Source: Microvirga lotononidis (GTDB lineage: Bacteria; Pseudomonadota; Alphaproteobacteria; Rhizobiales; Beijerinckiaceae). From it: a DNA stretch of 64,000 nt. Under the pieces are notes generated by a model. That model did no database searches and was not told the origin of the DNA. It was given only the letters and a program-made list of their open reading frames with translations. Each line of letters starts with the position of its first letter. The first letter of the stretch is position 1. Of this stretch, positions 48,166 through 57,742 are shown piece by piece. A program made the position numbers and the translations under genes. Location: contig NZ_CP141048.1 of the NCBI RefSeq assembly GCF_034627025.1, positions 496,001 to 560,000 on the forward strand, written 5' to 3'.

Positions 48166-49392
48166 TCATTTTTCCACCCATGCGGGATCGAGCGTGAACA
48201 GCTCCTGCGGCCTGGCCACGCCTCTCAGGGCATAACGGCCGACCGATACCAGACATTCCCGATCATCCTCCGACGCCGCCGAGAAGAAGGCGGACGACAC
48301 GAGAACATCCCTCTCGACGGAGCGGCACAAGGCGCCGATCCGGCTCACCTCGTTCACGGCCGGTCCGACCACCGTGAAGTCGAGGCGGTCCTGGCTGCCG
48401 ATATTCCCGTAGAACACCTCGCCGATATGCAGTCCGAGATAGGCCGAGGTGACCGGCAGGTTGCACGACAGGCGCTCGTCGTTCAGCACTCGAATCCGAG
48501 ACTGCATCAATCGCTGGGCTTTGAGCGCGCAACGGCAGGCTTGGCCTGGAACCTCCTCCTTGAAGATCGCGAGCGCTCCGTCTCCGATGAGTTTCAGGAC
48601 ATCGCCGCCCGCGTCGTAGATGGATGAGATAATCGCTTCCGAGTAATCGTTCAGGAACGGGATGATCTGCTCCGGATCCGCCGTTTCCGTGATGTGGGTG
48701 AAGCCGTGCAGGTCGCTGAACCACAGGACCGCTTGGATCCGATCCGTGACGCCACGGGCGATCCGGCCACTGAGAACGAGTCGTCCGGCATCGCGGCCGA
48801 GATAGGTCTCGACAAGGGTTTTCGCGATGCGCGCGAGCGAAGCGCATTTCATCGCCAGCATCAGGGGCGACGCCAGTTCGCGCAGGAGCGCGATCTCTTC
48901 CTCGCTGAAGCCGGAAGGCGCATCGCTCGTCCAGGAGGAATAGAAGGAGTCCATCTCGCCGATGGCGCCTTCGGCTTCGAAACGGTGGATCAGAGCCAGA
49001 TAATCCGTCTGCTCTTCAGCACGAAGATCCGCAAGAACCGAGAAGTCCTCGATATGTCCGGGACCGATCCGTCGACGCAGGAAATCCTCTCCGGTCGCCC
49101 ACAGGTGATAATAGGTGCTCCGGCGCCAGTTTTCCGCCGCCTGTCCCTCAACGTTGGTACGGCCATACTCGATGACCGGATCGAGACCGTCCTGGTCGTC
49201 GCGACGCCAGCGAAAAACCCGCCCCTCGTGAATCGGGTGCAGCGTGTCGATCACGATGTTCACGCGGGAAACAGGAAGCCCCGCCTCCGTCAAGCGGGAG
49301 CAGAAGCCTTGCAGGAGCTCAAGTTCCGACGTGCCGGACAATCCGGCTTCGGTGACCCATTTTGCGATGTCTGCTGCCTGGGCTGCTTCCAT
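48166..49392 (-). CDS. Class III adenylate/guanylate cyclase
   Basis: 408 aa; ATG 49392. N-terminal ~220 residues are a sensor-like region without membrane helices (GAF-like helices; RVNIVIDTLHPIHEGRVFRW is typical of bacterial cyclases of this subtype). Catalytic domain about 230-400: LWFSDLHGFTHITE with first metal Asp, GGDVLKLIGDGALAIF with second metal Asp, AYLGLHIGEVFYGNIGSQDRLDFTVVGPAVNEVSRI with the transition-state region. Purine-specifying residues suggest ATP but cannot be certain. Soluble. No adjacent effector. Confidence 0.88.
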   Translation of the reverse strand: MEAAQAADIAKWVTEAGLSGTSELELLQGFCSRLTEAGLPVSRVNIVIDTLHPIHEGRVFRWRRDDQDGLDPVIEYGRTNVEGQAAENWRRSTYYHLWATGEDFLRRRIGPGHIEDFSVLADLRAEEQTDYLALIHRFEAEGAIGEMDSFYSSWTSDAPSGFSEEEIALLRELASPLMLAMKCASLARIAKTLVETYLGRDAGRLVLSGRIARGVTDRIQAVLWFSDLHGFTHITETADPEQIIPFLNDYSEAIISSIYDAGGDVLKLIGDGALAIFKEEVPGQACRCALKAQRLMQSRIRVLNDERLSCNLPVTSAYLGLHIGEVFYGNIGSQDRLDFTVVGPAVNEVSRIGALCRSVERDVLVSSAFFSAASEDDRECLVSVGRYALRGVARPQELFTLDPAWVEK

Positions 49393-49492
49393 GGGGCTCT
49401 CTTCACGATGTCTGGGCGTTCGACGTTCCATGCCAGCATATGGGGCACCGGGTAGAGTCGAACAGCTTTCATGTGAACCAGCAGCCCCGCGC

Positions 49493-52400
49493 CTATTCGG
49501 CCGGGGATGCCTGAGTTCCCAAGGAGCCGGCTCGCTTCGGGGCGGCACGCTTGAAGAGGCGCAGCACCACGAGCCGAACCGCGACATAGAAGACAGGCGT
49601 CAGAAACAGGCCGAACACGGTCACGCCGAGCATACCGGAGAACACGGCCGTGCCGAGGGATCGGCGCATCTCGGCACCGGGCCCGGTCGCGACTGCGAGC
49701 GGCAGAACGCCGAGAATGAAGGCGAAAGCCGTCATGAGGATCGGCCGCAGGCGCAGCCGGCACGCTTCGATGACGGCCTCCACCGGTGTCTTCCCGTCGA
49801 ACTCGGCCTGCCTCGCGAATTCCACGATGAGGATCGCGTTCTTCGCCGCCAGACCGACGAGAACCACGAGGCCGATCTGTGTCAGGATGTTGTTGTCCTG
49901 GCCTCTGATCATGACGCCGATCAGCGCCGAGAGAACGCTCATCGGCACGATCAGGATGATGGCGATGGGCAGCGACCAGCTCTCATACTGGGCTGCCAAC
50001 ACAAGGAACACGAAGAGCACGGACAAAGCGAAGATGAACACCGCCGTGTTGCCGGTCTGCCGCTCCTGGAACGCCAGCTCGGTCCACTCGAAACCCATTC
50101 CCGGAGAAAGATTCTGCCGAACCAGGGCCTCCATGGCATCGAGCGCAGTGCCCGAAGACACGCCGGGCCCCGCATTGCCCTGCAGGGCCACCGATGTGAA
50201 CATGTTGTATCGCTGGATCAGGTCCGCGCCCGAGACCTCCCGCATCTCGACGAGGGTGCCCAAGGGCACGAGAGCGCCTGTGGACGAGCGGACTCGAAGC
50301 CGATTGATGTCATCCTGGTCTATCCGGAAGCGCTGATCGGCTTGCGCGCGAACCTGGTAGACCCGGCCGAAGGCATTGAAGTCATTCACATAGGCTGTGC
50401 CGAGATTGATGCGAAGCGTCTCGAAGATGTTCGGGATCGGAACGTTCAGGATGCTCGCCTTCTGGCGGTCGATCTCCAGATAGACCTGCGGCGAATTGGC
50501 CGAGAACGTCGTGAAGACGCCGGCCAGATTTGGGTTCTGCCGCGCCTGCCCCATCAGCTGATAGGCCACCGCCAGAATGCCGCGCACATCGTCGCCGGTG
50601 CGGTTCTGGATCTGAATCTTGAAGCCCCCCGAATTTCCGAGGCCTCGGACGGGCGGCGGCGGGATGGCGATGATGAACGCTTCCTCGATCTGCTGCATGC
50701 GCGCGAAAAGATCGGCGATGATCTTCGGTCCGGTTTCCCCCGCCTTGATCCGTTCGTCGAACGGCTTGAATCCGGCAAAGATCGCCGCGGCATTGGTCGC
50801 GTTGGTGAAGGTGGCGCCCGAAAACCCCGCAAAGGCCACCGCGTTCTTGACGCCTGGGGTCTCCTGCATGATCCTGGATGCCCGCTGCACCACCGCATCG
50901 GTGCGCGCCAGCGACGCTCCGTCCGGCAACTGGATCACGACGATGGCATAGCCTTGGTCGAGCGTCGGGATGAAGCCGCGCGGCACGTGATTTGCGGCCC
51001 ATAATGTCCCGGCCAGGAGACCGACATAGACCGGCAGCACGATGAGCTTGTGCCGTGCCAGGGTTCCGACCGCCCTCGCATAGCCGTTGGACGTGGCGTC
51101 GAAACCCCGGTTGAAGCCGTTGGCCAATGTACGCCCGAAGCGCGCGACCGGGTTCCGCGAATGCTCGTGGCTGTGCGGCTTCAGCAGGAAGGCGGCCAGG
51201 GCCGGCGAAAGCGTCAGGGAGTTGAAGGCCGAGATCACCGTCGACACGGCGATGGTCAGAGCGAACTGCCGGTAGAACTGGCCGGAAATGCCGGGGATGA
51301 AGGCCGTAGGCACGAAGACCGCGACGAGGACCAGCGCGATGGCCACGAGCGCGGTTCCGACCTCGTCCATGGTGGTGTGCGCGGCATCGCGCGGGGTCAT
51401 TCCGAGCGCGATGTTGCGCTCCACGTTCTCCACAACGACGATGGCGTCGTCCACCACGATGCCGATCGCCAGGACCATGCCGAAGAGGGTCAGCGTGTTG
51501 ATCGAGAAGCCGAGGGCCGCCATGAAGGCGAAAGTTCCGATCAGGGAGACCGGAATCGCCACGATGGGGATGATCGCCGTCCGCCAGCTCTGCAGGAACA
51601 CGAAGACCACGATTACGACGAGCGCCGTGGCTTCGAACAACGTCTTGTAGACCTCGTTCACGCTCTCGGAGATGAATTCGGTGGGATTGTAGACGATCTG
51701 ATAGGCGATGCCCGGAGGGAAGTTGCCTTTGAGCTCTTCCATGGTCCGCGTGATCTGCGCCGACGCAGCCAGGGCATTGGTTCCGGGCCGCTGGAAGATC
51801 GCCAATGCGACCGCGGGATTGCCGTTCAGGTATGAGTTCGTCACGTAATCCTGCGCACCAAGCTCGATGCGGGCCACATCCTGCAGCCGCACGAGGCGTC
51901 CCTGCGGCGTGGCTTGGACGATGATCTGACGGAACTGGCGCGGATCCTCGAAGCGGCCCTGCGTCGTCACCGTGAGCTGAAACGCCGCATCCATCGGTGT
52001 CGGCTCCTGCCCCAGAGCGCCGCCTGAGACCTGGACGTTCTGTTCCTGAATGGCACGCACTACTTCGCTCGATGTCAGGCCGTACGAAGCAAGCTTCTCG
52101 GGATCGAGCCAGACGCGCAGGGAATATTGCCGCTCGCCGAAGATGATGAGATCGCCGACGCCGTCGAGACGCAGCAGAATGTCGCGCACATAGTTGCGGG
52201 CATAGTTGGAGACGTAGAGCTGATCGTAGGATCCGTCAGGCGAGAGCATATGCACGACCATCATCAGGTCGGGAGAGCTCTTGAGCGTGGTCACGCCGAG
52301 ACGACGCACCTCCTCAGGCAGGCGCGGAGTCGCGATCGCCACCCTGTTCTGAACGAGCACCTGAGCCTTGTCGAGATCGGTGCCGAGCTTGAACGTGATC

Positions 52401-52678
52401 GTCAGCGCCATGGCGCCGTCGCCGGTGGAGTAGGAGGACATATAGAGCATGTCCTCGACACCGTTGATCTGCTGCTCCAGTGGCGTCGCGACCGTGGCCG
52501 CGACCGTCTGCGCATCGGCTCCCGGGTAATTGGCTCTGACCACCACGGTGGGCGGCGCGATATCCGGGTATTGCGCCACCGGCAGGGTCGAATAGGCAAT
52601 CCCCCCGATGATCAGGAAGAGCGCCGACAGGACCGTCGCGAAGATGGGGCGATCGACGAAGAAATGGGCAAAGCGCAT
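49493..52678 (-). CDS. RND multidrug efflux pump, inner-membrane transporter (AcrB/MexF type)
   Basis: 1061 aa, normal HAE1 length. Twelve membrane segments; begins MRFAHFFVDRPIFATVLSALFLIIGGIAYSTLPVAQYPDIAPP, the standard RND N-terminus. Proton-relay aspartates in GIVVDDAIVVVENVERN. Drug-binding docking blocks and the C-terminal RPILMTAFAFILGVLPLAVATGPGAEMRRSLGTAVFSGML are intact. Works with the periplasmic adaptor gene 23 bp upstream; no outer-membrane factor gene is adjacent, so a TolC-like protein elsewhere is needed. Substrate unknown. Confidence 0.94.
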   Translation of the reverse strand: MRFAHFFVDRPIFATVLSALFLIIGGIAYSTLPVAQYPDIAPPTVVVRANYPGADAQTVAATVATPLEQQINGVEDMLYMSSYSTGDGAMALTITFKLGTDLDKAQVLVQNRVAIATPRLPEEVRRLGVTTLKSSPDLMMVVHMLSPDGSYDQLYVSNYARNYVRDILLRLDGVGDLIIFGERQYSLRVWLDPEKLASYGLTSSEVVRAIQEQNVQVSGGALGQEPTPMDAAFQLTVTTQGRFEDPRQFRQIIVQATPQGRLVRLQDVARIELGAQDYVTNSYLNGNPAVALAIFQRPGTNALAASAQITRTMEELKGNFPPGIAYQIVYNPTEFISESVNEVYKTLFEATALVVIVVFVFLQSWRTAIIPIVAIPVSLIGTFAFMAALGFSINTLTLFGMVLAIGIVVDDAIVVVENVERNIALGMTPRDAAHTTMDEVGTALVAIALVLVAVFVPTAFIPGISGQFYRQFALTIAVSTVISAFNSLTLSPALAAFLLKPHSHEHSRNPVARFGRTLANGFNRGFDATSNGYARAVGTLARHKLIVLPVYVGLLAGTLWAANHVPRGFIPTLDQGYAIVVIQLPDGASLARTDAVVQRASRIMQETPGVKNAVAFAGFSGATFTNATNAAAIFAGFKPFDERIKAGETGPKIIADLFARMQQIEEAFIIAIPPPPVRGLGNSGGFKIQIQNRTGDDVRGILAVAYQLMGQARQNPNLAGVFTTFSANSPQVYLEIDRQKASILNVPIPNIFETLRINLGTAYVNDFNAFGRVYQVRAQADQRFRIDQDDINRLRVRSSTGALVPLGTLVEMREVSGADLIQRYNMFTSVALQGNAGPGVSSGTALDAMEALVRQNLSPGMGFEWTELAFQERQTGNTAVFIFALSVLFVFLVLAAQYESWSLPIAIILIVPMSVLSALIGVMIRGQDNNILTQIGLVVLVGLAAKNAILIVEFARQAEFDGKTPVEAVIEACRLRLRPILMTAFAFILGVLPLAVATGPGAEMRRSLGTAVFSGMLGVTVFGLFLTPVFYVAVRLVVLRLFKRAAPKRAGSLGTQASPAE

Positions 52679-52701
52679 GGAAGCACCCTCCTCGCGTGGG
52701 A

Positions 52702-53853
52702 TCAGCTTCCGTTTCGTTCCCGCACTGGCGGGAGCGTGGTCATCTGAGGCGTCACCGGCGCGCCTGGCCTGACGCGAACGAGGCCGTTCACGACCACCGT
52801 CTCGTTGCCGGCCAGTCCGTCACGGATCACCCTGTAGCCATCGATCCGTGGACCGATGCGAACGGGCTTGAGATTGACGGTATTGTTCTCGCCGAGCACA
52901 TAGACGACCCGCCTGTCCTGATCGCTGCCGATGGCCTCGTCGGGCAAGAGGATTCCTCGGTACGGGTCCGACGCGCCGATCGTCACGCGGCCGAACAGGC
53001 CCGGGGTCAGAAAGCGATCCTTGTTCTCGAACACCGCACGCACGCGGATCGTTCCGCTTGCCGAATCCAGCCGGTTGTCGACGAAATCGAGATGCCCCTT
53101 GCGCGGCTCCAGACGCTCGTCCGTCAATCTGAGCACGACCTCGTTGGTCTCTCCGTTGGCGGAGCTATTCGTCCCTCCACGGGACTGCCTGGAAAAGGCC
53201 AGGAACGAGCGCTCGTCGACATCGAAGTAGAACTGAATCGGGTCGAGCGAGAGCACATTCGTCAGGATCGTATCGTTGGCATTGACCAGATTGCCCTCGG
53301 AAACGAGCTTTCGCGAGATGCGCCCTGACAAGGGAGACTTGATCTCCGTGAACTCGACATCGAGCTGGGCTTGTCGAAGGGCTGCCTGAGCGCGATCCAA
53401 TTCTGCCTTCGACGTCAGGAAGGACTGACGGCGCTGATCGTAGAGCTGGTCGGTGATGTTTCCAGTCTTCCGCAGCTGCTCGGCACGATCGAGGTCGCTC
53501 TGGGCGAATTCCAGACGGACCTGGGAGGACGTGACGGCCGATTGCGCCTGTTCAAGAGCATTGCGATAGGGCCGTGGGTCGATGGTGAAAAGAGGGTCAC
53601 CCGCTTTGACGAAGGTTCCGTCCTGGAAATGGACCTTATCGAGATAGCCGGAGACCCGTGCACGAATGTCGACCTGATCGATCGCCTCGAAACGTCCAAT
53701 GAAATCGTCCTGCTCGACGATGTCCTTCACGATGGGTTTCGCGACAGTCACGGGTGGGGGTGGCGCGGGGCCGCCTTGCGCCATGGCCAAGCTCGCTACT
53801 GGAAACCATGACAGCAGAACGCTGGAAAACAACACGGACCGAGGAAAGCGCAT
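52702..53853 (-). CDS. RND efflux periplasmic adaptor subunit (AcrA/MexE type)
   Basis: 383 aa from ATG 53853, which has AGGAGG 7 nt upstream. Signal peptide (PRSVLFSSVLLSWFPVASLAMA). Lipoyl/barrel-sandwich halves: GRFEAIDQVDIRARVSGYLDKVHFQDGTFVKAGDPLFTID and ARRQ...IKSPLSGRISRKLVSEGNLVNANDTILTNV; coiled-coil hairpin between them (about 110-160); C-terminal beta-barrel with FLTPGLFGRVTIG. Ends in a Pro/Val tail. First gene of the pump operon; a palindromic motif lies about 100 bp upstream of its start. Confidence 0.93.
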   Translation of the reverse strand: MRFPRSVLFSSVLLSWFPVASLAMAQGGPAPPPPVTVAKPIVKDIVEQDDFIGRFEAIDQVDIRARVSGYLDKVHFQDGTFVKAGDPLFTIDPRPYRNALEQAQSAVTSSQVRLEFAQSDLDRAEQLRKTGNITDQLYDQRRQSFLTSKAELDRAQAALRQAQLDVEFTEIKSPLSGRISRKLVSEGNLVNANDTILTNVLSLDPIQFYFDVDERSFLAFSRQSRGGTNSSANGETNEVVLRLTDERLEPRKGHLDFVDNRLDSASGTIRVRAVFENKDRFLTPGLFGRVTIGASDPYRGILLPDEAIGSDQDRRVVYVLGENNTVNLKPVRIGPRIDGYRVIRDGLAGNETVVVNGLVRVRPGAPVTPQMTTLPPVRERNGS

Positions 53854-53953
53854 GCGTAACCTCCTGATCGGCATGATGAACGCAGCACTATGCCTCCGAA
53901 TTCCAGCTTGACGACCCATGCGCAGAGGCACGCAGAAGGGCTTTTGTTCTTAT

Positions 53954-53976
53954 TGCAACGCAATATTGCGCATTGC
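53954..53976. promoter_or_regulatory. TGC/GCA-rich palindromic block upstream of the RND operon
   Basis: TGCAACGCA (53954-53962, TGC-N3-GCA) overlaps the perfect palindrome CGCAATATTGCG (53959-53970) and runs into GCATTGC. The whole block resembles the site at 27169-27191 (TGCAAC, 3-4 bp, ATATTG-Y-GCATTGC). About 100 bp upstream of the adaptor start codon. The rest of 53854-54120 shows no gene. Confidence 0.45.
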
Positions 53977-54120
53977 TGATGCTCTGACAAGATATGCAAC
54001 TCAGATACAATTCCGTCGAGACGATCCACGATCCCCTAACGAACGACTCTGCCAGGGCGCTTCGATTGCGAGACGCTTCAGCGCAACGATCATAAGAAGC
54101 TTCCCGCAGCCCTGAACCCG

Positions 54121-55185
54121 TTAGGTGTAGGCATTTCGGAGATCGAGAGTGCCTTTCTTCCCGATGAACTGATAATTCTCCCTCAGCCATGTACGAGCCG
54201 CATTCCTGCCGAGATTCTTCAACTCCTTGAAGAAACTCCATTGAGCGCTAAGGCGCGACGCCGCCGTGAACTCGTCGAGCTTCTCTCCGCCGTGGATCCG
54301 GTGCATGAAGACCCGCTTGTAATCGTCAGCAGAGAGCTTTCCCTCGTCGATCAGGCGCGTCACGAACTCGATCGCCCTGAACTGCTGCAAAAGATTGGCA
54401 TTGAACGTAATCTCGGTCAGCCGGTTCTGGATTTCCTGCACGCTTCGCGGAGTCGACCGGCGCTCGATCGGGTTGATCTGCACCAGTAGGATATCGTCCG
54501 TCTGTGTTTCGTAGAACAGCGGAAACAAGGCTGGGTTTCCGGTGTAGCCTCCGTCCCAGTACGGTTCGCCGTCGATTTCCACGGCTTTGAAGAGCATTGG
54601 CAGGCAAGCCGACGCCAGGACATGATCCACCGTCAGCTCAGGACCGTTGAAGACCCTGATCTTGCCGGACCAAACGCTTGTCGCCGCGATGAACAGCTTC
54701 GCATCCTTGCAGGCACGCACCCGTTCGAAATTGATCAGACTGTTGAGAGCATCGCGCAGGGGATTGATGTCGAGAGGATTCAGATCATAGGGGCTCGCAA
54801 CCCGGGACCAGGCATCGAACCAGAGGTTCGAAGAGCCGTTCATGCTCCAATAGCTCAACATGCGGTCGAAGAGCGTTCGCTGGACCGGCGAGAGCACACC
54901 ATCGAGACTCACGCGCTTCCAGAACTTGCGCAACTGCTCCCGTGCACCGTCACGGCCTCCCTCGAGCCATCCCTCGAAAAGGACGACCGCGTTCATCGAT
55001 CCGGCGCTGGCACCGGTGATCGCCTCGATCATCAGCCGTCCATCCTCAAGCAGGTAATCGAGCACGCCCCAGGTAAAGGCACCATGTGCGCCACCGCCCT
55101 GCAGCGCCAGGGATATGGACTTCTCGGCGTTGGGACAAACAAGCCCGCGCACAGGATTTTTACGGATGTCGGCTCGTCCAGTCAT
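54121..55185 (-). CDS. Patatin-like phospholipase
   Basis: 354 aa. Patatin fold with oxyanion motif GGGAHG (residues 30-35), nucleophile G-A-S-A-G (S60) and catalytic aspartate in YWDGGYTGNP near residue 210. Hydrolyses acyl chains from phospholipids or related lipids; cytosolic, no signal. The C-terminal ~100 residues (VQEIQNRLTEITFNANLLQQFRAIEFVTRLIDEGKL, KRVFMHRI) match the bacterial RssA-like group. Divergent from the MocA-like gene. Confidence 0.9.
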   Translation of the reverse strand: MTGRADIRKNPVRGLVCPNAEKSISLALQGGGAHGAFTWGVLDYLLEDGRLMIEAITGASAGSMNAVVLFEGWLEGGRDGAREQLRKFWKRVSLDGVLSPVQRTLFDRMLSYWSMNGSSNLWFDAWSRVASPYDLNPLDINPLRDALNSLINFERVRACKDAKLFIAATSVWSGKIRVFNGPELTVDHVLASACLPMLFKAVEIDGEPYWDGGYTGNPALFPLFYETQTDDILLVQINPIERRSTPRSVQEIQNRLTEITFNANLLQQFRAIEFVTRLIDEGKLSADDYKRVFMHRIHGGEKLDEFTAASRLSAQWSFFKELKNLGRNAARTWLRENYQFIGKKGTLDLRNAYT

Positions 55186-55364
55186 CGCGGCCTCCAGGTC
55201 TCGGCCGACAGATTACCACCAGGATGCCTCCGAATTGCAAATCGGACATCGTGCCCGAAAGATGCCTCAGCCAAGCATGAATGCGCTTGCCAATGGCGTG
55301 GCGGATCGCTGCGCCTGCCCGGGCTCCAGTTGACGGAACGCCGAGCTTGAGACCAAATCGCCTG

Positions 55365-55967
55365 ATGAGCGATGTTGCGGCTATCATCCTCGCCGCCGGG
55401 CGAGGCACACGCTTCGGGCCGAACCCGAAACTGCTGGCTCGAATGGATGGCAGGCCCTTGGTGCACCACGTGGCGAGCGCCGCCTTAGAGTCATTGGCCG
55501 AACCCGTGATCGCGGTCACAGGCCACCACGCTTCCGAGGTGGAAGGCGCGTTGGCAGGTCTTCCAATCCACATCATCCGGAACGATGCCTTCGCGCACGG
55601 GCTTTCGACGTCGCTCAAGGCAGGATTCGCGGCCCTCCCGTCCGAGGCTCGGGCCGCCGTCATTCTCCTCGGCGACATGCCCTGCATCAAGTCCAGCCTG
55701 ATCGACACCCTCGTGCACGAATGGCAGCGAGCCGGCGAGCCGATGGCGCTGGTTCCCACCCTCAACGGTCGGCGTGGCAATCCGGTCATCCTCTCGCGCA
55801 AACTCGCAGGCCAGATCGAGCAGCTTTCAGGCGATAGCGGCGCTGGACCAATCCTGCGCGGACGATCCGACGTACTGGAATGCCCGGTCGACGATCCGGC
55901 CATCCTTCAGGACATCGATACGCCCGCGGATCTCGGCCATGTCAGCCCCGAAAAGCGGCAAAGCTAG
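55365..55967 (+). CDS. MocA-like nucleotidyltransferase (molybdenum cofactor cytidylyltransferase family)
   Basis: 200 aa from ATG 55365; family length about 190-200. IspD/MobA-like Rossmann-type NTP transferase: AAIILAAGRGTRFGPNPKLL (P-loop-like glycine/arginine motif), GLSTSLKAGFAALP, VILLGDMPCI and GNPVILSRKLAG. MocA adds CMP to Mo-molybdopterin to give MCD cofactor for xanthine dehydrogenase-type enzymes; the assignment is by family, and a MobA or purine-catabolism relative cannot be ruled out. Possible link to the Mo-uptake genes 38 kb away. Confidence 0.82.
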   Translation: MSDVAAIILAAGRGTRFGPNPKLLARMDGRPLVHHVASAALESLAEPVIAVTGHHASEVEGALAGLPIHIIRNDAFAHGLSTSLKAGFAALPSEARAAVILLGDMPCIKSSLIDTLVHEWQRAGEPMALVPTLNGRRGNPVILSRKLAGQIEQLSGDSGAGPILRGRSDVLECPVDDPAILQDIDTPADLGHVSPEKRQS

Positions 55968-55986
55968 GAAGCTCCGCCGGCACCCC

Positions 55987-57384
55987 TTATCGGCCGGAGG
56001 GCCGGCCTCCCCTGAGAATGCGCAGGCTGCTCGTCACGCAGCCGATCAGCGACAGGCATGCTCCCAGCCATAGGATGATCGTCGTCGGGCTGCCGGAAAC
56101 CAGTCCGAAGAGAACCGCCGCCATGGCCGCTCCGAGGGATTGTCCGACCAGTCGAGCGGACGACTGCATCCCGCTCGCCCCGCCGCTGCGCTCCGGCGGC
56201 GCGCTGGTGATGATGGCCTTGTTGTTGGGAGATTGGAACAGACCGAATCCCAGGCCGCAGATCGTCAGCCGCCAAATGATGTCCGCGGTTGACGGATTGT
56301 CCGGCAGCATGGCGACGAGAGCCAAGCCCCCCGAGAGAGTGGCAAGCCCGAGCCCGCCCAGCAGGCCGGGTGAGAAGCGATCGGCCAAGCGGCCGGCGAT
56401 GGGAGCCGCCACGGCAATCGCCAGGGGCCAGGGCGTCATGAGCATGCCAGTCTCGGCAACGCTCCGGCCCAGCTCGTCATGGAAGTAGAACGGAAGCGCG
56501 AGCGTGGCGAGCGCCTGCGTGGCGAACGAGCAGATCGACGTCATCATCGACAGGGCAAAGACGGGCAATCGCAGGAGATCCAGGGGCAGCAGCGGCATTG
56601 CCAGCGACAGCTGATAGCGCACGAAGACGAACCCCGCTACGACCGCGCCGGCGATGGCGATGAATGGATACGTGAAGCTGCCGGTGCTGAGGGCGTCGAT
56701 CCCGGTGATCAGGAGCCCGAAGGTCAGAGCGTTCAGACCGACGCTCCATCCGTCGAGCCGCCGGGCCGAACGGGGCGTATCGGGCAGAGTCCGGGCCGCC
56801 ACGATGAGCGCGAAGATGCCGAGGGGCACGTTGATCAGGAAGAGCCAGGACCAGGACGCAACCGACAGGATGGCCGCCGCCACCGTAGGACCTGCGGCCG
56901 ACGAGATGGCGACCACGAGGGCGGTGTTCCCGACGCCCCGGCCCAGGAGCTTCGAGGGATAGATGAAGCGCACAAGGGCAATGTTGACGCTCATGATTCC
57001 GGCCGCACCGAAACCCTGAAGGACGCGCGCGGCGATCAGCATCGGGAATGACCCGGCAAGGGCACAGCCCAGCGAGGACAGGGTGAACACCAGGAGTCCG
57101 GCCCAATAGATCCGGCGGTAGCCCAGGGAGTCGCCGAGGGAGGCCAGAGGGAGAAGGGAAACGGTGATGGCCAGCTGATAGGCGTTGACCGCCCAGACGG
57201 TCGTGGCCGGATCCACCTGGAGTTCGCGGGCCATGACCGGAAGGGCCACGTTGACGATCGCGCTATCCAGAACCGCCATGGTGAGAGCGATGGCAATGGC
57301 GAGAAAGGCCAGCAGCCGCTCGGGATTGGGCAGGCCGTCGGTGATGCCTGCCGCAGGCGAAGTCCGGGGTGAAGTCGTGTCCAT
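55987..57384 (-). CDS. MFS transporter, DHA2 (14-TM, EmrB/QacA) type
   Basis: 465 aa with about 14 hydrophobic segments. Motif AVLDSAIVNVALPVMARELQVDP is the DHA2 N-terminal signature (motif D1), LGDSLGYRRIYWAG motif A, GFGAAGIMSVNIALVRFIYP motif B, and GPTVAAAILSVASWSWLFLINVPLGI the conserved motif C. Proton-driven drug or metabolite exporter. Start ATG 57384 is weakly supported by ribosome site but fits topology. The next gene rightward is divergent with a 360-bp gap. Confidence 0.9.
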   Translation of the reverse strand: MDTTSPRTSPAAGITDGLPNPERLLAFLAIAIALTMAVLDSAIVNVALPVMARELQVDPATTVWAVNAYQLAITVSLLPLASLGDSLGYRRIYWAGLLVFTLSSLGCALAGSFPMLIAARVLQGFGAAGIMSVNIALVRFIYPSKLLGRGVGNTALVVAISSAAGPTVAAAILSVASWSWLFLINVPLGIFALIVAARTLPDTPRSARRLDGWSVGLNALTFGLLITGIDALSTGSFTYPFIAIAGAVVAGFVFVRYQLSLAMPLLPLDLLRLPVFALSMMTSICSFATQALATLALPFYFHDELGRSVAETGMLMTPWPLAIAVAAPIAGRLADRFSPGLLGGLGLATLSGGLALVAMLPDNPSTADIIWRLTICGLGFGLFQSPNNKAIITSAPPERSGGASGMQSSARLVGQSLGAAMAAVLFGLVSGSPTTIILWLGACLSLIGCVTSSLRILRGGRPSGR

Positions 57385-57660
57385 GGTGAGATGCTGTCGA
57401 TCGGCCGGCTCGGGAGGGATCTTCGAGAATCGCGCGAGCTCCGGCCGAGCTTGCACGATGCTCCGGGCGCATCGGCGGCCAAGAGCGGCCTTCGAAGGCG
57501 AGGCGTGCCGCCAATGCCCTAACGCATGTAGAAACCATTGTGAACCAAGGAATTCACTCCCGCGCTCCGACAGAGGGATCGGCAACCGCGAAGCCGCTGC
57601 AACAACGATTCATGGTGAGCCACCAGCCAGGAGCCTCCGGACAGGCTCAAACGGTCCCCT

Positions 57661-57702
57661 TTGATCTTGGTCAATGCCCCTCGCGCGCACAACGACGATG
57701 AT
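57661..57702 (+). promoter_or_regulatory. FixK/FNR-type box and -10 element of the adh-usp-usp operon
   Basis: TTGATCTTGGTCAA (57661-57674) matches TTGAT-N4-GTCAA. A transcript starting at about 57709 puts the box centre at -41.5 (class II) and a GATGAT hexamer at 57697-57702 as -10. The leader to the ATG at 57743 would be about 34 nt. The rest of 57385-57660 has no gene. Confidence 0.6.
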
Positions 57703-57742
57703 TTCCTATGCCGCCAAAGGCGGCGTTTCATTGAGCACTGCC

